A stretch of DNA of 64,000 bases from Achromobacter deleyi (GCF_016127315.1 NZ_CP065997.1:3906001-3970000); one strand, 5' to 3'; shown: positions 34,379 to 43,395, numbered from the stretch's first letter. Notes: generated by a model not told the origin, from the letters alone. Numbers and translations: made by a program.

Positions 34379-35560
34379 TTAGACGAGTTCGAGCGCGATC
34401 GCGGTGGCTTCGCCGCCGCCGATGCACAGCGTGGCGACGCCGCGCTTGCCCTGGGTGGCCTTGAGGGCGCCCAGCAGCGACACCATGATGCGCGCGCCCG
34501 ATGCGCCGATGGGGTGGCCGACCGCGCAGGCGCCGCCATGGATGTTGACCTTGTCGCGCGGGATGCCGTGTTCCTTCATGGCGGCCATGGTGACCGCGGC
34601 AAAGGCCTCGTTGATCTCGAACAGGTCGACGTCGGCGGTCTTCCAGCCGACCTTGTCGTAGAGCTTCTTGATCGCGCCCACGGGCGCGGTGGTGAACCAT
34701 TCGGGTTCCTGCGCGAAGCTGGCGTGGCCGACGATGCGCGCGATCGGCTTGCAGCCGAGCTTGCTGGCCGTCGATTCGCGCATCAGGACCAGCGCGGCGG
34801 CGCCGTCGGCATTGCCCGACGAGGAGGCGGCCGTGATGGTGCCATTGGCGGCGAAGGCCGGCTTGAGCGTGGGGATCTTGTCGACGTTGAGCTTCTGCGG
34901 GCGCTCGTCCTGCTCGATCACCGTGTCGCCCTTCTTGGACTTGATGGTGACGGGCACGGTTTCCCATTTGAGCACGCCGTCGCGGGCGGCCTGCTGCGCG
35001 CGCGAGACGGATTCCACGGCGAAGGTGTCCTGCTCTTCGCGGGTGAAGCCGTACTTGGCGGCGCAGTCCTCGCCGAACGTGCCCATGGCGCGGCCCACCT
35101 GGTAGGCGTCTTCCAGGCCATCGAGCATCATGTGGTCGTACATCGTCGCGTGGCCCGCGCGATAGCCGCCGCGCGCCTTGGTCAGCAGGTAGGGGGCGTT
35201 GGTCATGGATTCCATGCCGCCGGCCACCACCACGCCATAGGTGTCGGCGATGATGCCGTCATGCGCCAGCATCGCGGCCTGCATGCCCGAGCCGCAGACC
35301 TTGGACACCGTGATGGCGCCCACCGACGACGGAATGCCCGCCTTGATCGAGGCCTGCCGCGCCGGCGCCTGGCCCTGGCCGGCCTGCAGCACGTTGCCCA
35401 TCAGCACCGCGTCGACCTGCGCGGGCTTGAGTCCGGCGCGTTCGAGCGCGGCGCCAATGGCGATGGCGCCCAGCTCGTTGGCCGACAGCGTTGAGAATTC
35501 GCCCTGGAAGGCGGCCAGCGGGGTGCGCACGGCACTCACGATAACGATGGGATCAGACAT
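34379..35560 (-). CDS. Acetyl-CoA C-acetyltransferase (thiolase)
   Basis: This 393-residue thiolase has the active-site Cys89 in VCGSGM, the HGGACAVGHPIGASGARI segment with the catalytic His, and LCIGGGEATA with the second Cys near the C-terminus. Length and motifs match biosynthetic acetoacetyl-CoA thiolases (PhaA/AtoB-like). The start at 35560 follows an AAGGAGC ribosome site, and a longer frame is unlikely. The neighbouring phosphopantetheinyl transferase lies upstream on the same strand, 46 bases away. Confidence 0.93.
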   Translation of the reverse strand: MSDPIVIVSAVRTPLAAFQGEFSTLSANELGAIAIGAALERAGLKPAQVDAVLMGNVLQAGQGQAPARQASIKAGIPSSVGAITVSKVCGSGMQAAMLAHDGIIADTYGVVVAGGMESMTNAPYLLTKARGGYRAGHATMYDHMMLDGLEDAYQVGRAMGTFGEDCAAKYGFTREEQDTFAVESVSRAQQAARDGVLKWETVPVTIKSKKGDTVIEQDERPQKLNVDKIPTLKPAFAANGTITAASSSGNADGAAALVLMRESTASKLGCKPIARIVGHASFAQEPEWFTTAPVGAIKKLYDKVGWKTADVDLFEINEAFAAVTMAAMKEHGIPRDKVNIHGGACAVGHPIGASGARIMVSLLGALKATQGKRGVATLCIGGGEATAIALELV

Positions 35561-35606
35561 GTGAACGCTCCTTGAAGACAGGGAAAAACCGTCAGGGGAA
35601 GATGCT

Positions 35607-36266
35607 TCAATGACCAATTTCCAAGGCAGTATAGACGTGGCCTTGTGCGCTGCGATAGCCGCATTGGAAGAGGTGACCCGGCCCGAATTCCGCGGTGGCC
35701 GCGCGCAGCAGGCGCAGTTCCAGGCGTTGCGCCGCCGGATCGATACGAGTGATGGTGACGTCGGGAAAATCGAACGCCACGCGCGTGAGCGGCTGCATGC
35801 ATTTGTAGAACGCTTCCTTGGCCGAGAACAGCAGCGTGGCGAACTCGGCGCGCGTCAGCGCGCCCGCGTCGAAGTGGCGTTCCTCCGGCCGCATGCAGAT
35901 CGATTCGATGGCCTCGACCGCGGAGGCATCGGCAATCGCCTCGATGTCGATGCCGATCGCGCGCACGTCACGCCGGCGCGCCACCGCCACGCCCACCAGC
36001 CGCCGGCTGTGGCTGATTGATCCGACAAAGCCGTCGGGCCAGATGGGTGAGCGGTCTTCGGCCACGCCGACCTGCGTGACGGGCGCGTCCAGCGAGGCCA
36101 GCAACTGCGCCGCCAGCCGCCGGCCCGCCTGGAATTCGGCCTGCCGGCGCTGGCCTGGCGGCAGGCCGCCGGGCGCGGTGGCGCCGGGGGTGATCCATGC
36201 CAGCCGCTGCGCCAGGCGGGCGCTTAAAGGGAGCGCGGGCAGCGGCTCGATCCGGCCGTCGGTCAT
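35607..36266 (-). CDS. 4'-phosphopantetheinyl transferase (Sfp/EntD type)
   Basis: The 219-residue protein transfers phosphopantetheine from CoA to carrier-protein serines. The family motifs appear in order: SISHSRRLVGVAVA, then AIGIDIEAI with the metal-binding acids, then LLFSAKEAFYKCMQPL. The N-terminal RRQAEFQAGRRLAAQLL also fits the EntD-like group. It lies 7 kb from a megasynthase with two carrier domains (PCP Ser1494 and ACP Ser3581), and is the only such enzyme visible here, so it may activate that protein. Siderophore-type or housekeeping substrates elsewhere in the genome are equally possible. Confidence 0.92.
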   Translation of the reverse strand: MTDGRIEPLPALPLSARLAQRLAWITPGATAPGGLPPGQRRQAEFQAGRRLAAQLLASLDAPVTQVGVAEDRSPIWPDGFVGSISHSRRLVGVAVARRRDVRAIGIDIEAIADASAVEAIESICMRPEERHFDAGALTRAEFATLLFSAKEAFYKCMQPLTRVAFDFPDVTITRIDPAAQRLELRLLRAATAEFGPGHLFQCGYRSAQGHVYTALEIGH

Positions 36267-36524
36267 GGCCGGCCGCCGCGGAGGCGAGGGGCGAAAAAGG
36301 ATGTCGCGAGCAGGTGCATGAAAGAAATGAAACGCCGTTGGAACGCACCGTGAAACGGCCGGGAAAACCCGCTTGAAACCGCTGGAAAAAGCCCATTCCA
36401 GGTGCCGAAAGCTTCTTATACACTGGCGCCTCGAAGCCCGCACGGACAAGATGCGGGCCGCCACAAAAGCGCGGCGGATTCCGTTGCGCAACGGCAAAAC
36501 CGGCACGCTATCCGGGGAGACAAT

Positions 36525-37085
36525 ATGAGTGACTTTCACCTGACATTGCTCGCCTTCAAGGAATCTCCCGCGCCGCAAGTGATCTGCAGCGCGCGCAAGA
36601 TCTCGGAATGCAATCACTCCTTCGCGAATCTGTTCGGCTACACGCGCAGGGAACTGGTGGGCAAATCGATTCTGCAGCTTTATCCCTCGCTGTCCGATTT
36701 TCACCAGATCGGCCAACGCTGCCTCAAGCACCTGGAAAGCAATTGCTACTACGAAGACGAGCGCTTCATGCAGCATCGCAGCCGCGAGGTGTTCTGGGCG
36801 CGGGCGCGCGGCATCACCATGACCCCGGAGGACCCCTTTGACCTGATGGTCTGGAGTTTCGAGCGCATCGCAGAAAACTGCCTGCGCACGGCCAACCTGA
36901 CGCGGCGCGAGCGGGAAATATCCGCTTACGTCGCCAACGGCCTGAGCTGTAAGGAGATCGCCATGCGGCTGGATATCTCCTACCGCACGGTGGAGGTGCA
37001 TCGCGCCCGCATCATGCGCAAGCTGGACGCGAAGAACACCGCCGAACTGGTATCCAAGATCATCCTGGTCGACAACATGGCGTGA
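36525..37085 (+). CDS. PAS-LuxR transcriptional regulator
   Basis: The 186-residue product joins a PAS domain (residues about 10-115: ECNHSFANLFGYTRRELVGK) to a LuxR-type helix-turn-helix (about 122-180: NLTRREREISAYVANGLSCK, then DISYRTVEVHRARIMRKLDA). The ATG at 36525 has a GGGGAGA ribosome site. It is divergent from the phosphopantetheinyl transferase and convergent with the TRAP operon. It lacks a receiver or autoinducer-binding domain, so the PAS pocket is the likely sensor. The target genes are unknown. The 258-base divergent region on its left is free of other genes. Confidence 0.85.
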   Translation: MSDFHLTLLAFKESPAPQVICSARKISECNHSFANLFGYTRRELVGKSILQLYPSLSDFHQIGQRCLKHLESNCYYEDERFMQHRSREVFWARARGITMTPEDPFDLMVWSFERIAENCLRTANLTRREREISAYVANGLSCKEIAMRLDISYRTVEVHRARIMRKLDAKNTAELVSKIILVDNMA

Positions 37086-37105
37086 CCGGCGCCGCGCGTT
37101 CCGCT

Positions 37106-38422
37106 TCATTTTCCGAGCATCATCTCTGGCAGGATGGTGACGATGACCGGGAAGAAGAACAGGATCAGCGTGGTGACCACCTCCATGATGACGAACCACC
37201 AGGCGCCGTGGAAGATCCGCGTCAACGGCGTCTGGCGGTCTATGCCCGCGATGACGAACACATTCAGCCCGACCGGTGGCGTGATCAGGCCGATCTCGCA
37301 CATCTTCACGGCCAGGATGCCGAACCAGATCGGGTCGAAGCCCAGCGACACCACCGTCGGGAACATGATCGGCAGTGTGATGACCAGCATCGAGAAGGCG
37401 TCCAGGAACATGCCCAGGGGGAAGTAGGCCAGCAGCATCAGCCCCACCACCAGCAGCGGCGGGATGTCCGAGGACACGATGACCTCGGCGATCTGCTGCG
37501 GAATCTGCACCAGGCTCAGGAACAGGCTGAAGATGCCCGCGCCCAGCATGGTGAACAGGATCATCACGGTGGTGGTGATCGCGTTGCGCAGGCTTTCGAC
37601 CAGCTTGCTTCGCAGCTCGCCGCGCGCCTGCCGGGCGCACAGCAGCATGATGAACGCGGCGAACGCGCCGACCGCGGCGGCCTCGGTCGCCGTGACGAAA
37701 CCCAGGTAGATGCCGCCCAGCACGATCACGAACAGCACCAGCACCTGCCAGCCATTGCGGATCGACCGGACGCGTTCGCCCCAGGGGCTCTTGGGCAGCA
37801 CCGTCGCGGCCATCTGCGGCGACGCGCTGATGACGCGGATGCCCAGGATGAACACCAGCGTCGACAGCAGGCCCGGCAGCACCCCGGCCACCAGCATCTT
37901 GCCGGCCGAGACTTCGGTCAGGGCCGCATAGAAGATCAGCAGCACGCTGGGCGGGATCAGCACGCCCAGCACGCCGCCGGCCGCCACCGCGCCGGCCGAC
38001 AGGCGCGGGTCGTAGCCGGCGCGCTTCATCTCGGGAATGGCCACCGCGCCCACCGTCGCCGCGGTGGCCACGCTGGAGCCGGAGGTGGCGGCGAAGCCGG
38101 CGCAGGTCAGCACGCTGGCGATGGCCAGCCCGCCCGGCATGTGGCCGACCCATTTGCGCGCCACGTCGAACAGCTTGCGTCCCACCCCGGCGTGGTGGGC
38201 GAAGGCGCCCATCAGGATGAACAGCGGAATGACGGTCAGCAGGTAGGAGGCCGACTGCGCGTAGGAATACGATTTGAGCCGGTTCAGCACGAAGGCGCTG
38301 TCCTCGACCAGGATCAGGCCGGTGATGCCCGCCAGCGCCAGCGCGGCGAACACCGGCGCGCCCAGCAGCAGGAACACGAAGATCAGGCCGGTGGCGACCA
38401 GCGTTATGGTGACGTCGTCCAT
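37106..38422 (-). CDS. TRAP transporter large permease (DctM family)
   Basis: The 438-residue membrane protein has about 12 helices and DctM wording throughout: IPLFILMGAFAHHAGVGRKL, AATSGSSVATAATVGAVAIP and LIPPSVLLIFYAALTEVS. The C-terminal EIGLITPPVGLNVFVIAGI is diagnostic. It ends a leftward operon of thiolase, acyl-CoA synthetase, DctP and DctQ. It forms the sodium-coupled channel for the organic acid captured by DctP. Confidence 0.95.
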   Translation of the reverse strand: MDDVTITLVATGLIFVFLLLGAPVFAALALAGITGLILVEDSAFVLNRLKSYSYAQSASYLLTVIPLFILMGAFAHHAGVGRKLFDVARKWVGHMPGGLAIASVLTCAGFAATSGSSVATAATVGAVAIPEMKRAGYDPRLSAGAVAAGGVLGVLIPPSVLLIFYAALTEVSAGKMLVAGVLPGLLSTLVFILGIRVISASPQMAATVLPKSPWGERVRSIRNGWQVLVLFVIVLGGIYLGFVTATEAAAVGAFAAFIMLLCARQARGELRSKLVESLRNAITTTVMILFTMLGAGIFSLFLSLVQIPQQIAEVIVSSDIPPLLVVGLMLLAYFPLGMFLDAFSMLVITLPIMFPTVVSLGFDPIWFGILAVKMCEIGLITPPVGLNVFVIAGIDRQTPLTRIFHGAWWFVIMEVVTTLILFFFPVIVTILPEMMLGK

Positions 38423-38445
38423 GGAGAAGTTTCCCGCGGGAGTTA

Positions 38446-38976
38446 TCAGTGCGAGGCCAGCGCCGGCGTGGCGCGGGCGACGGGTTCGGCGCGGCACAGG
38501 CTGCAGCCGGCCTGCGCCAGCATCTGCAGCGCGCCGAACCACAGGCCGATGGCCACGATGGCCTTGGTCCACCAGATCGGCACTTCGGCGTAGCCCCAGC
38601 GGAATTCGCGGATCTCGATCGACTCCAGCGCTTCGCTGGTGGCAGGATAGGCCAGCGTGGCCAGCACCAGGGCGGCGGCGAGCCAGGCCAGCGCATCCAT
38701 CCATTGCGCCACGCGCGGCGGCACCTTCTTGTGCAGCAGCGTGACGCGGATGTGGGCGTCGTCCATCTGGGTCCAGCCCAGGCCGAGGAACACGATCACC
38801 ACCAGGCTCAGTTCGGACATCTCGAACACGCCCGGGATGGAGTGGCCGTAGATGGCGCGCACGACGGCGTCCAGCGTGATGCCGAACATCAGGAACAGCA
38901 GGAACAGGGTGGCGATGGCGCCGAACAGGTTGGAGAGGGCGCGCAACACCGCGCCCAGGCGGGAGGAATAGTCCAT
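38446..38976 (-). CDS. TRAP transporter small permease (DctQ family)
   Basis: This 176-residue protein has four helices and the DctQ pattern VVIVFLGLGWTQMDDAHIRV followed by a paired-helix C-terminal half. It lies 23 bases before DctM and 60 bases after DctP, as in a standard TRAP operon. The C-terminus contains a CSLC pair that is probably not functional. Confidence 0.92.
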   Translation of the reverse strand: MDYSSRLGAVLRALSNLFGAIATLFLLFLMFGITLDAVVRAIYGHSIPGVFEMSELSLVVIVFLGLGWTQMDDAHIRVTLLHKKVPPRVAQWMDALAWLAAALVLATLAYPATSEALESIEIREFRWGYAEVPIWWTKAIVAIGLWFGALQMLAQAGCSLCRAEPVARATPALASH

Positions 38977-39036
38977 GGATGCTCTGCCGGTGGGCGGCCC
39001 GGCGCGTTGGCCGGGCCGCGGGGAAGGAAACGGCCG

Positions 39037-40131
39037 TCAGGCCTCGGCGGCCAGTTCGTCGAAGCGCTTGAGGCTGCCTTGCCTGTCGTACTTGGCGATG
39101 GCGTTGTTCACCAGGGTCTGCATCGCCAGGCCGTCCAGGCCGGCGGGCTTGGCCACCCGGTCGACCCAGCCGTCGGTCTGGGCCGGCTGCACCAGCGCCC
39201 GCGCCTGGTCCTTCTCGGCCTGCGGCAGGGACGAGAATTTCGTGCCCTCGGCCTTGGCGGTCTTGACGTACTGGCGCGCCGCGGCCTCGTAGATGCGGGC
39301 ATATTCGCCGCCATAGATCTCGCCGACGATCTGGTCGCTGACCTGCTTGACCGGGTCGGGGAAGTTGTTCCACACGCGGGCGTTGATGATGGTCGCGGCC
39401 GGGCCGTGCGGGCCGTCGCCGATGTCGGTGAAGTACGGCGCGATCTCGTGCAGCTTGTAGGCCACCGCGGTGATGAAGTCGAAACCGTAGACCCCGTCGA
39501 GCACGCCGCGTTCCAGCGCGGTGTAGACCTCGGGCGCGGCCATCGGCACGGCGGTGCCGCCCAGGCGTTCGATGACCTCGTTGGCGGCGCCGTAGCCGCG
39601 GATGCGCTTGCCGCGGATGTCCGCGATCGAGTTGATCGGCTGGCGCGTCACCAGCGGCGCGTAGTACCAGTTGGTCCAGTACAGCACCTTGCTGTTGTAG
39701 CGGCGTTCCCATTCATCGCGCAGGGGCTGGTATTCGGCGTAGACGTCGCGGCACAACCATTGCAGCGCGTCCGAGCGGTGCATGCGGTAGTACCAGTCCA
39801 GCCCGCGCGTGACCGGCAGCTGCGACTGGTAATAGCCCGGCGAGATCAATGACATTTCCGAGGTGCCGTCACGCACGGCCGACAGGTGCTCGCCCACCTT
39901 GTTCAAGGACTGCGCCCAGTAGCGGCGCACCTTGACCGCGCCGTTGGTGCGGGTTTCGAGCTGCTTCAGGTACCACTCGTCCAGCCGCGACGGGCCCGAG
40001 GTCTCGCTGATGTAGCTGTCGAACTTGAGGGTGACCGGGCGGGCGGCGGCGGCCGCGCGGCCGGTCCAGATGGCCGGGGCCGAGGCGCCCGCCAGCAGGC
40101 TGGCCGCCTTGATGAAATCGCGTCTTCTCAT
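39037..40131 (-). CDS. TRAP transporter substrate-binding protein (DctP family)
   Basis: The 364-residue protein has a twin-arginine-like signal (RRRDFIKAASLLAGASAPA) and a DctP fold. Visible segments are AQSLNKVGEHLSAVRDGTSE, IRGYGAANEVIERLGGTAV and AAPEVYTALERGVLDGVYGF. The arginine of GKRIRGYG is the usual carboxylate-binding residue, so an organic acid is the likely ligand. The gene follows an acyl-CoA synthetase and a thiolase, so the acid is probably activated with CoA and degraded. Its identity cannot be read from the sequence. Confidence 0.92.
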   Translation of the reverse strand: MRRRDFIKAASLLAGASAPAIWTGRAAAAARPVTLKFDSYISETSGPSRLDEWYLKQLETRTNGAVKVRRYWAQSLNKVGEHLSAVRDGTSEMSLISPGYYQSQLPVTRGLDWYYRMHRSDALQWLCRDVYAEYQPLRDEWERRYNSKVLYWTNWYYAPLVTRQPINSIADIRGKRIRGYGAANEVIERLGGTAVPMAAPEVYTALERGVLDGVYGFDFITAVAYKLHEIAPYFTDIGDGPHGPAATIINARVWNNFPDPVKQVSDQIVGEIYGGEYARIYEAAARQYVKTAKAEGTKFSSLPQAEKDQARALVQPAQTDGWVDRVAKPAGLDGLAMQTLVNNAIAKYDRQGSLKRFDELAAEA

Positions 40132-40196
40132 GCTCTCCTCCTTGGGGGATTCCGGCTTCTGGTGCGCCGGTTGATCGGCCGGGCCTGGCGGCGGCC

Positions 40197-41731
40197 CTAG
40201 CCAGTGGGTTCGGCGCCGCGCAGCGCGTCGCGCAATGCCGTCTTGAGAATCTTGCCGTAGCTGTTCTTGGGCAGTTCCTCGTGGAATACGTAGCGCTTGG
40301 GCTTCTTGAACGAGGCGATCTCGCCGCGGCACCAGGCGTCCAGTTCCTCGGGCGCCAGCGTCGCGCCGGGCCGCGACACCACGAATGCCACCACTTCCTC
40401 GCCCCATTGCGCGCTGGGGGCGCCGACCACCGCCACCTCGCGCACGCCGGGGTGCCGGGCCAGCGTTTCCTCGACCTCGCGCGGGTAGATGTTGGAGCCG
40501 CCGGAAATGATCACGTCCTTGCTGCGGTCGGTCAGCGTCAGGAAGCCCGAGGGGTCGAGCCGGCCGATATCGCCCGTGCGCAGCCAGCCATCCACCAGTG
40601 TCTCGGCGGTGGCGGGGTCGTTGCGCCAATAGCCCTGCATCACGGCGTTGCCGCGCACCAGCACCTCGCCCTCGGTACAGAACGGCACCGCCCGCAGCGC
40701 GGCGTCGACCACGCGCAGTTCCATGCAGCTTTGCGCGGTGCCAACCGAGGCCAGGCGCGCCGCACGCTCGGGGTGGGCGGCGTCGGCGATCACCTCGCGC
40801 GACAGGGCGGTGATGGTCATGGGGCTCTCGCCCTGGCCGTAGATCTGCACGAAGCGCTGGCCCAGCACCGACAGCGCCTCTTCCAGGTCGGCCAGGTACA
40901 TCGGCGCGCCGCCGTAGATGATGGTCTTGATGCCGCGGCCGTCGTGGCCGCCGGCGCGCGCCTGCTCCACCAGGCGCTTGATCATGGTGGGCGCGGCAAA
41001 GAACGACAGCGGACCGGTCTGCTCGGCCAGCGCGAAGATCTCGGCGGACTCGAAGCCGCGCGATTCGGGCACGATGTGGCGCGCCGCCTTGCGTACGTAC
41101 AGCACGTGGTAGAGCCCGGCGCCGTGGGACATGGGCGCGGCGTACAGCATGCCGTCGCCGGGCTCCACGGTTTCGACGTCGACCGCGTAGCACAGGCCCA
41201 TGGCCACCAGGTTGCGGTGGCTCAGCATTACGCCCTTGGGCCGGCCGGTGGTGCCGGAGGTGTAGAACAGCCAGGCCAGCGCATCGGCGGCCAGCGCCGC
41301 GGGCGGGGCCCAGGGCCGGGCGCCGCGCAGGCGGCCGCGTAGCCGGCGCCGTCGATCTCCAGGTGGCGGCAGCCCGCTGGCAGGCAGTCCGCCGGCAGGT
41401 CGTCGAGCCGGTCGGTGAAGACCACGCTGACGTCGGCGTTGGCGGCGATCCAGCCGACCTCTTTCGGATGCAGCTTGGGGTTGATGGGCACCGCCACCGC
41501 GCCCAGCCACCAGGCCGCGTACAGCAGCTCCAGGTATTCGACGCGGTTGCGCGCGAACAGGGCCACGCGGTCGCCCGGGGCCAGGCCGTGCTCGCGCCGC
41601 AGCCAGTCGGCCAGGGCGGCGGCGCGGCGGGCGAAGTCGCGGTAGGTGGCGTGCAGCCGCAAACCGCGGTGGAGGGCCGGCCGCGCGCCGTGTTCCAGCG
41701 CGGCCGCCTGCAACCAGTTGGCGATGTTCAT
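40197..41731 (-). pseudogene. AMP-dependent acyl-CoA synthetase, interrupted by a frameshift
   Basis: Two overlapping frames together make one acyl-CoA synthetase of about 510 residues. The first (from ATG 41731) carries the N-terminal domain with LAPGDRVALFARNRVEYLEL and ends its sensible reading near GAGYAAACAAP. The second takes up at WAPPAALAADALAWLFYTSG and carries the P-loop (SGTTGRPKG), IYGQGESPMT, TGDIGRLDPSGF and the C-terminal lysine of KNSYGKILK. Adding one C to the coding strand near 41328-41333 restores a continuous reading. The gene lies 4 bases after the thiolase gene and is otherwise intact, so it is either a recent null mutation or a sequencing error in GC-rich DNA. Confidence 0.85.
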
Positions 41732-41735
41732 GCCG

Positions 41736-42917
41736 TCACGCCCGCACGGCTTCGAGCACCGACGCGTAGTTCGCGACGGCCATGCCACCCATGTTGAAGA
41801 CCAGCCCGAGTTCGGCGCCGGGGCATTGCATGTCGCCGGCGCGGCCGGTCAGCTGGCGGTAGGCCAGCGCGTGCATCGAGACGCCGGTGGCGCCCACCGG
41901 ATGGCCCTTGGCCTTGAGCCCGCCCGACAGGTTGACGGGCAGGTCGCCGTCGCGCCGCACCGTGCCTTCGGCCAGCACGCGGTGGCCTTCGCCCGGCGCG
42001 GCCAGGCCCATGGCCTCGTAGATCAGCAGTTCGGCGATGGTGAAGCAGTCGTGCACTTCGGCGAAGTCCAGGTCCTGCAGCTGGATGCCGGCGTCCGAGT
42101 AGGCGCGCTGCATGGCGCGGTGCGGCCCCTCGAAGGCCAGCAGGTCGCGGCCCTCCAGCGGCAGCATGTCGTTGACCTGGGTGGCGGCGCGAAAGCGCAC
42201 CTGGCGCGCATAGCGCGGCGCGCGCCGCTCGCAGGTCAGGACGACGGCGGCGGCGCCGTCGCTGATGGGCGAGCAGTCGGTCATGCGCAGCGGCGATGCG
42301 ATCATGGGATTGCGTTGCGAGATCGTGTTGCAGAAGTCGGCGTCCAGCTCGCGCCGCAACTGCGCCAGCGGATTGCGCAGCGCGTTGGCGTGATTCTTGG
42401 CGGCGATGGCGGCCATGACCGGCAGCGGATCGGCATAGCGTTCGGCGTATTTCTCGGCCAGGCGCGCGAACTGCTGCGGGAAGCTCATGCCGCTTTCTCG
42501 CGGGTCGTTCTTGTAGCCGGCGCCGGCCAGGGCCTCGGTCACTTCCGGGGTGGTGCGCGACGTCATCTTCTCGACGCCGATCACCAGCACGGTACCGGCC
42601 GTGCCCGACTGGATCGCGCGCAGGCCGGCGTGGATCGCCGCGGATCCCGAGGCACAGGCGTTCTCGCAGCGGGTGGCGGGCTTGAAGCGCAAGGCGGGAT
42701 GCGCCTGGTGCACCAGCGAGGCGGGAAAGGCGTCGGGCACCAGTCCCGCGTTGAAATGCCCCAGGTAGATGGCATCGATCTCGGCCGGGTCGACGCCGGC
42801 GTCCTCGATCGCCTCGTTGGCCGCCATCACGATGAGTTGCTCAAGATTCAGAGCGTCCAACTTGCCGAACGGCGTATGGCCGCTGCCCACGATCGAAACG
42901 CCCGAGTGATCGAACAT
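41736..42917 (-). CDS. SCP-x-type thiolase / acetyl-CoA acetyltransferase
   Basis: The 393-residue protein has thiolase-lipid-transfer (SCP-x) style. It starts VSIVGSGHTPFGKLD, carries the nucleophile Cys88 in CENACASGSAA, an AEVHDCFTIAE segment, and GLKAKGHPVGATGVSM with the catalytic His. The second C-terminal Cys of classical thiolases is absent, as is normal for SCP-x relatives. It is the first gene of a leftward operon with an acyl-CoA synthetase and a TRAP transporter, which suggests chain shortening of an imported acid. A large palindrome lies 68-113 bases upstream and probably governs the operon. Confidence 0.88.
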   Translation of the reverse strand: MFDHSGVSIVGSGHTPFGKLDALNLEQLIVMAANEAIEDAGVDPAEIDAIYLGHFNAGLVPDAFPASLVHQAHPALRFKPATRCENACASGSAAIHAGLRAIQSGTAGTVLVIGVEKMTSRTTPEVTEALAGAGYKNDPRESGMSFPQQFARLAEKYAERYADPLPVMAAIAAKNHANALRNPLAQLRRELDADFCNTISQRNPMIASPLRMTDCSPISDGAAAVVLTCERRAPRYARQVRFRAATQVNDMLPLEGRDLLAFEGPHRAMQRAYSDAGIQLQDLDFAEVHDCFTIAELLIYEAMGLAAPGEGHRVLAEGTVRRDGDLPVNLSGGLKAKGHPVGATGVSMHALAYRQLTGRAGDMQCPGAELGLVFNMGGMAVANYASVLEAVRA

Positions 42918-42984
42918 GTCCTCTCCCCATGCACGGTGATGTGCGGCGGTGGTGTGCTTGTGCGAATCAAGTGTAGGACTGCCT

Positions 42985-43030
42985 CAATACGTATCTCTAT
43001 ACGTGCATCCACGTATGCGAATACGTAGTG
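42985..43030. promoter_or_regulatory. Large palindromic operator with four ACGT boxes
   Basis: Four ACGT boxes start at 42989, 43001, 43011 and 43023, spaced 12, 10 and 12 bases. They are symmetric about one centre at 43007.5. Of the 23 mirror pairs, 17 match, including a perfect ATACGTG-CATC-CACGTAT core. Symmetric sites of this size are typical of a dimer-of-dimers regulator of the TetR or GntR kind. It lies just upstream of the thiolase operon. The regulator is not identified and need not be encoded in the window. Confidence 0.65.
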
Positions 43031-43322
43031 GATCGCGGTTCGCGGTGGCCCGTACGTACCGCGATCATCGCCTTGCGATATCTGGAATCGGGTCGCGCCA
43101 GCGTGGCTATATGACGCATGAAATACGACGTAGAGGCCCGTATCAAGGCGCTTTCCGGCAAGTTCACCTGTGTTCTATCCGATGCTCCAGGCAGACGTTC
43201 ACAAGCGAACGCGATGCGTTTTTTTGCTCGAAGAAATGGGGGTGTACGTACGTGTTTGGAGGCAGTGACGCGTCTGGAATTTTCAAATCATCTGTATAAG
43301 AATTCGTCGACGCGAGCATGCG

Positions 43323-43361
43323 GGCGGCAAGCAACGCACTAGAAAAAAACGTGCTGCCGCC
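43323..43361 (+). repeat. Leader hairpin upstream of the megasynthase
   Basis: GGCGGCA (43323) and GCAC (43336) pair with GTGCTGCCGCC (43351-43361). This gives an 11-pair stem with a six-base bulge on one side and an A-rich loop. It ends 34 bases before the start codon, so it would lie in the 5' leader. It could influence transcription or translation of the 12-kb gene. No ligand or protein partner is implied by the sequence. Confidence 0.5.
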
Positions 43362-43395
43362 AGGGTCAGAATGTCTTTCATAGGAAGAACAGATC

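Larger units (their letters stand above)
42918..43395. other. Divergent control region without a convincing gene
   Basis: The 478 bases between the thiolase operon (leftward) and the megasynthase (rightward) are visibly lower in GC than their surroundings. They contain a four-ACGT palindrome (42985-43030), two identical GTACGTAC sites (43052-43059 and 43244-43251), and a leader hairpin (43323-43361). An AGGAAG ribosome site lies before the ATG at 43396. An open frame of 74 codons starts at 43118, but it has mixed codon use and no recognisable motif. Promoters for both directions should be here. Confidence 0.7.

Noticed and set aside
43118..43342. A 74-codon open frame in the control region before the megasynthase
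   Set aside because: Mixed codon use, no clear ribosome site and no family resemblance. It overlaps repeat and hairpin elements that look regulatory. A small peptide cannot be fully excluded.
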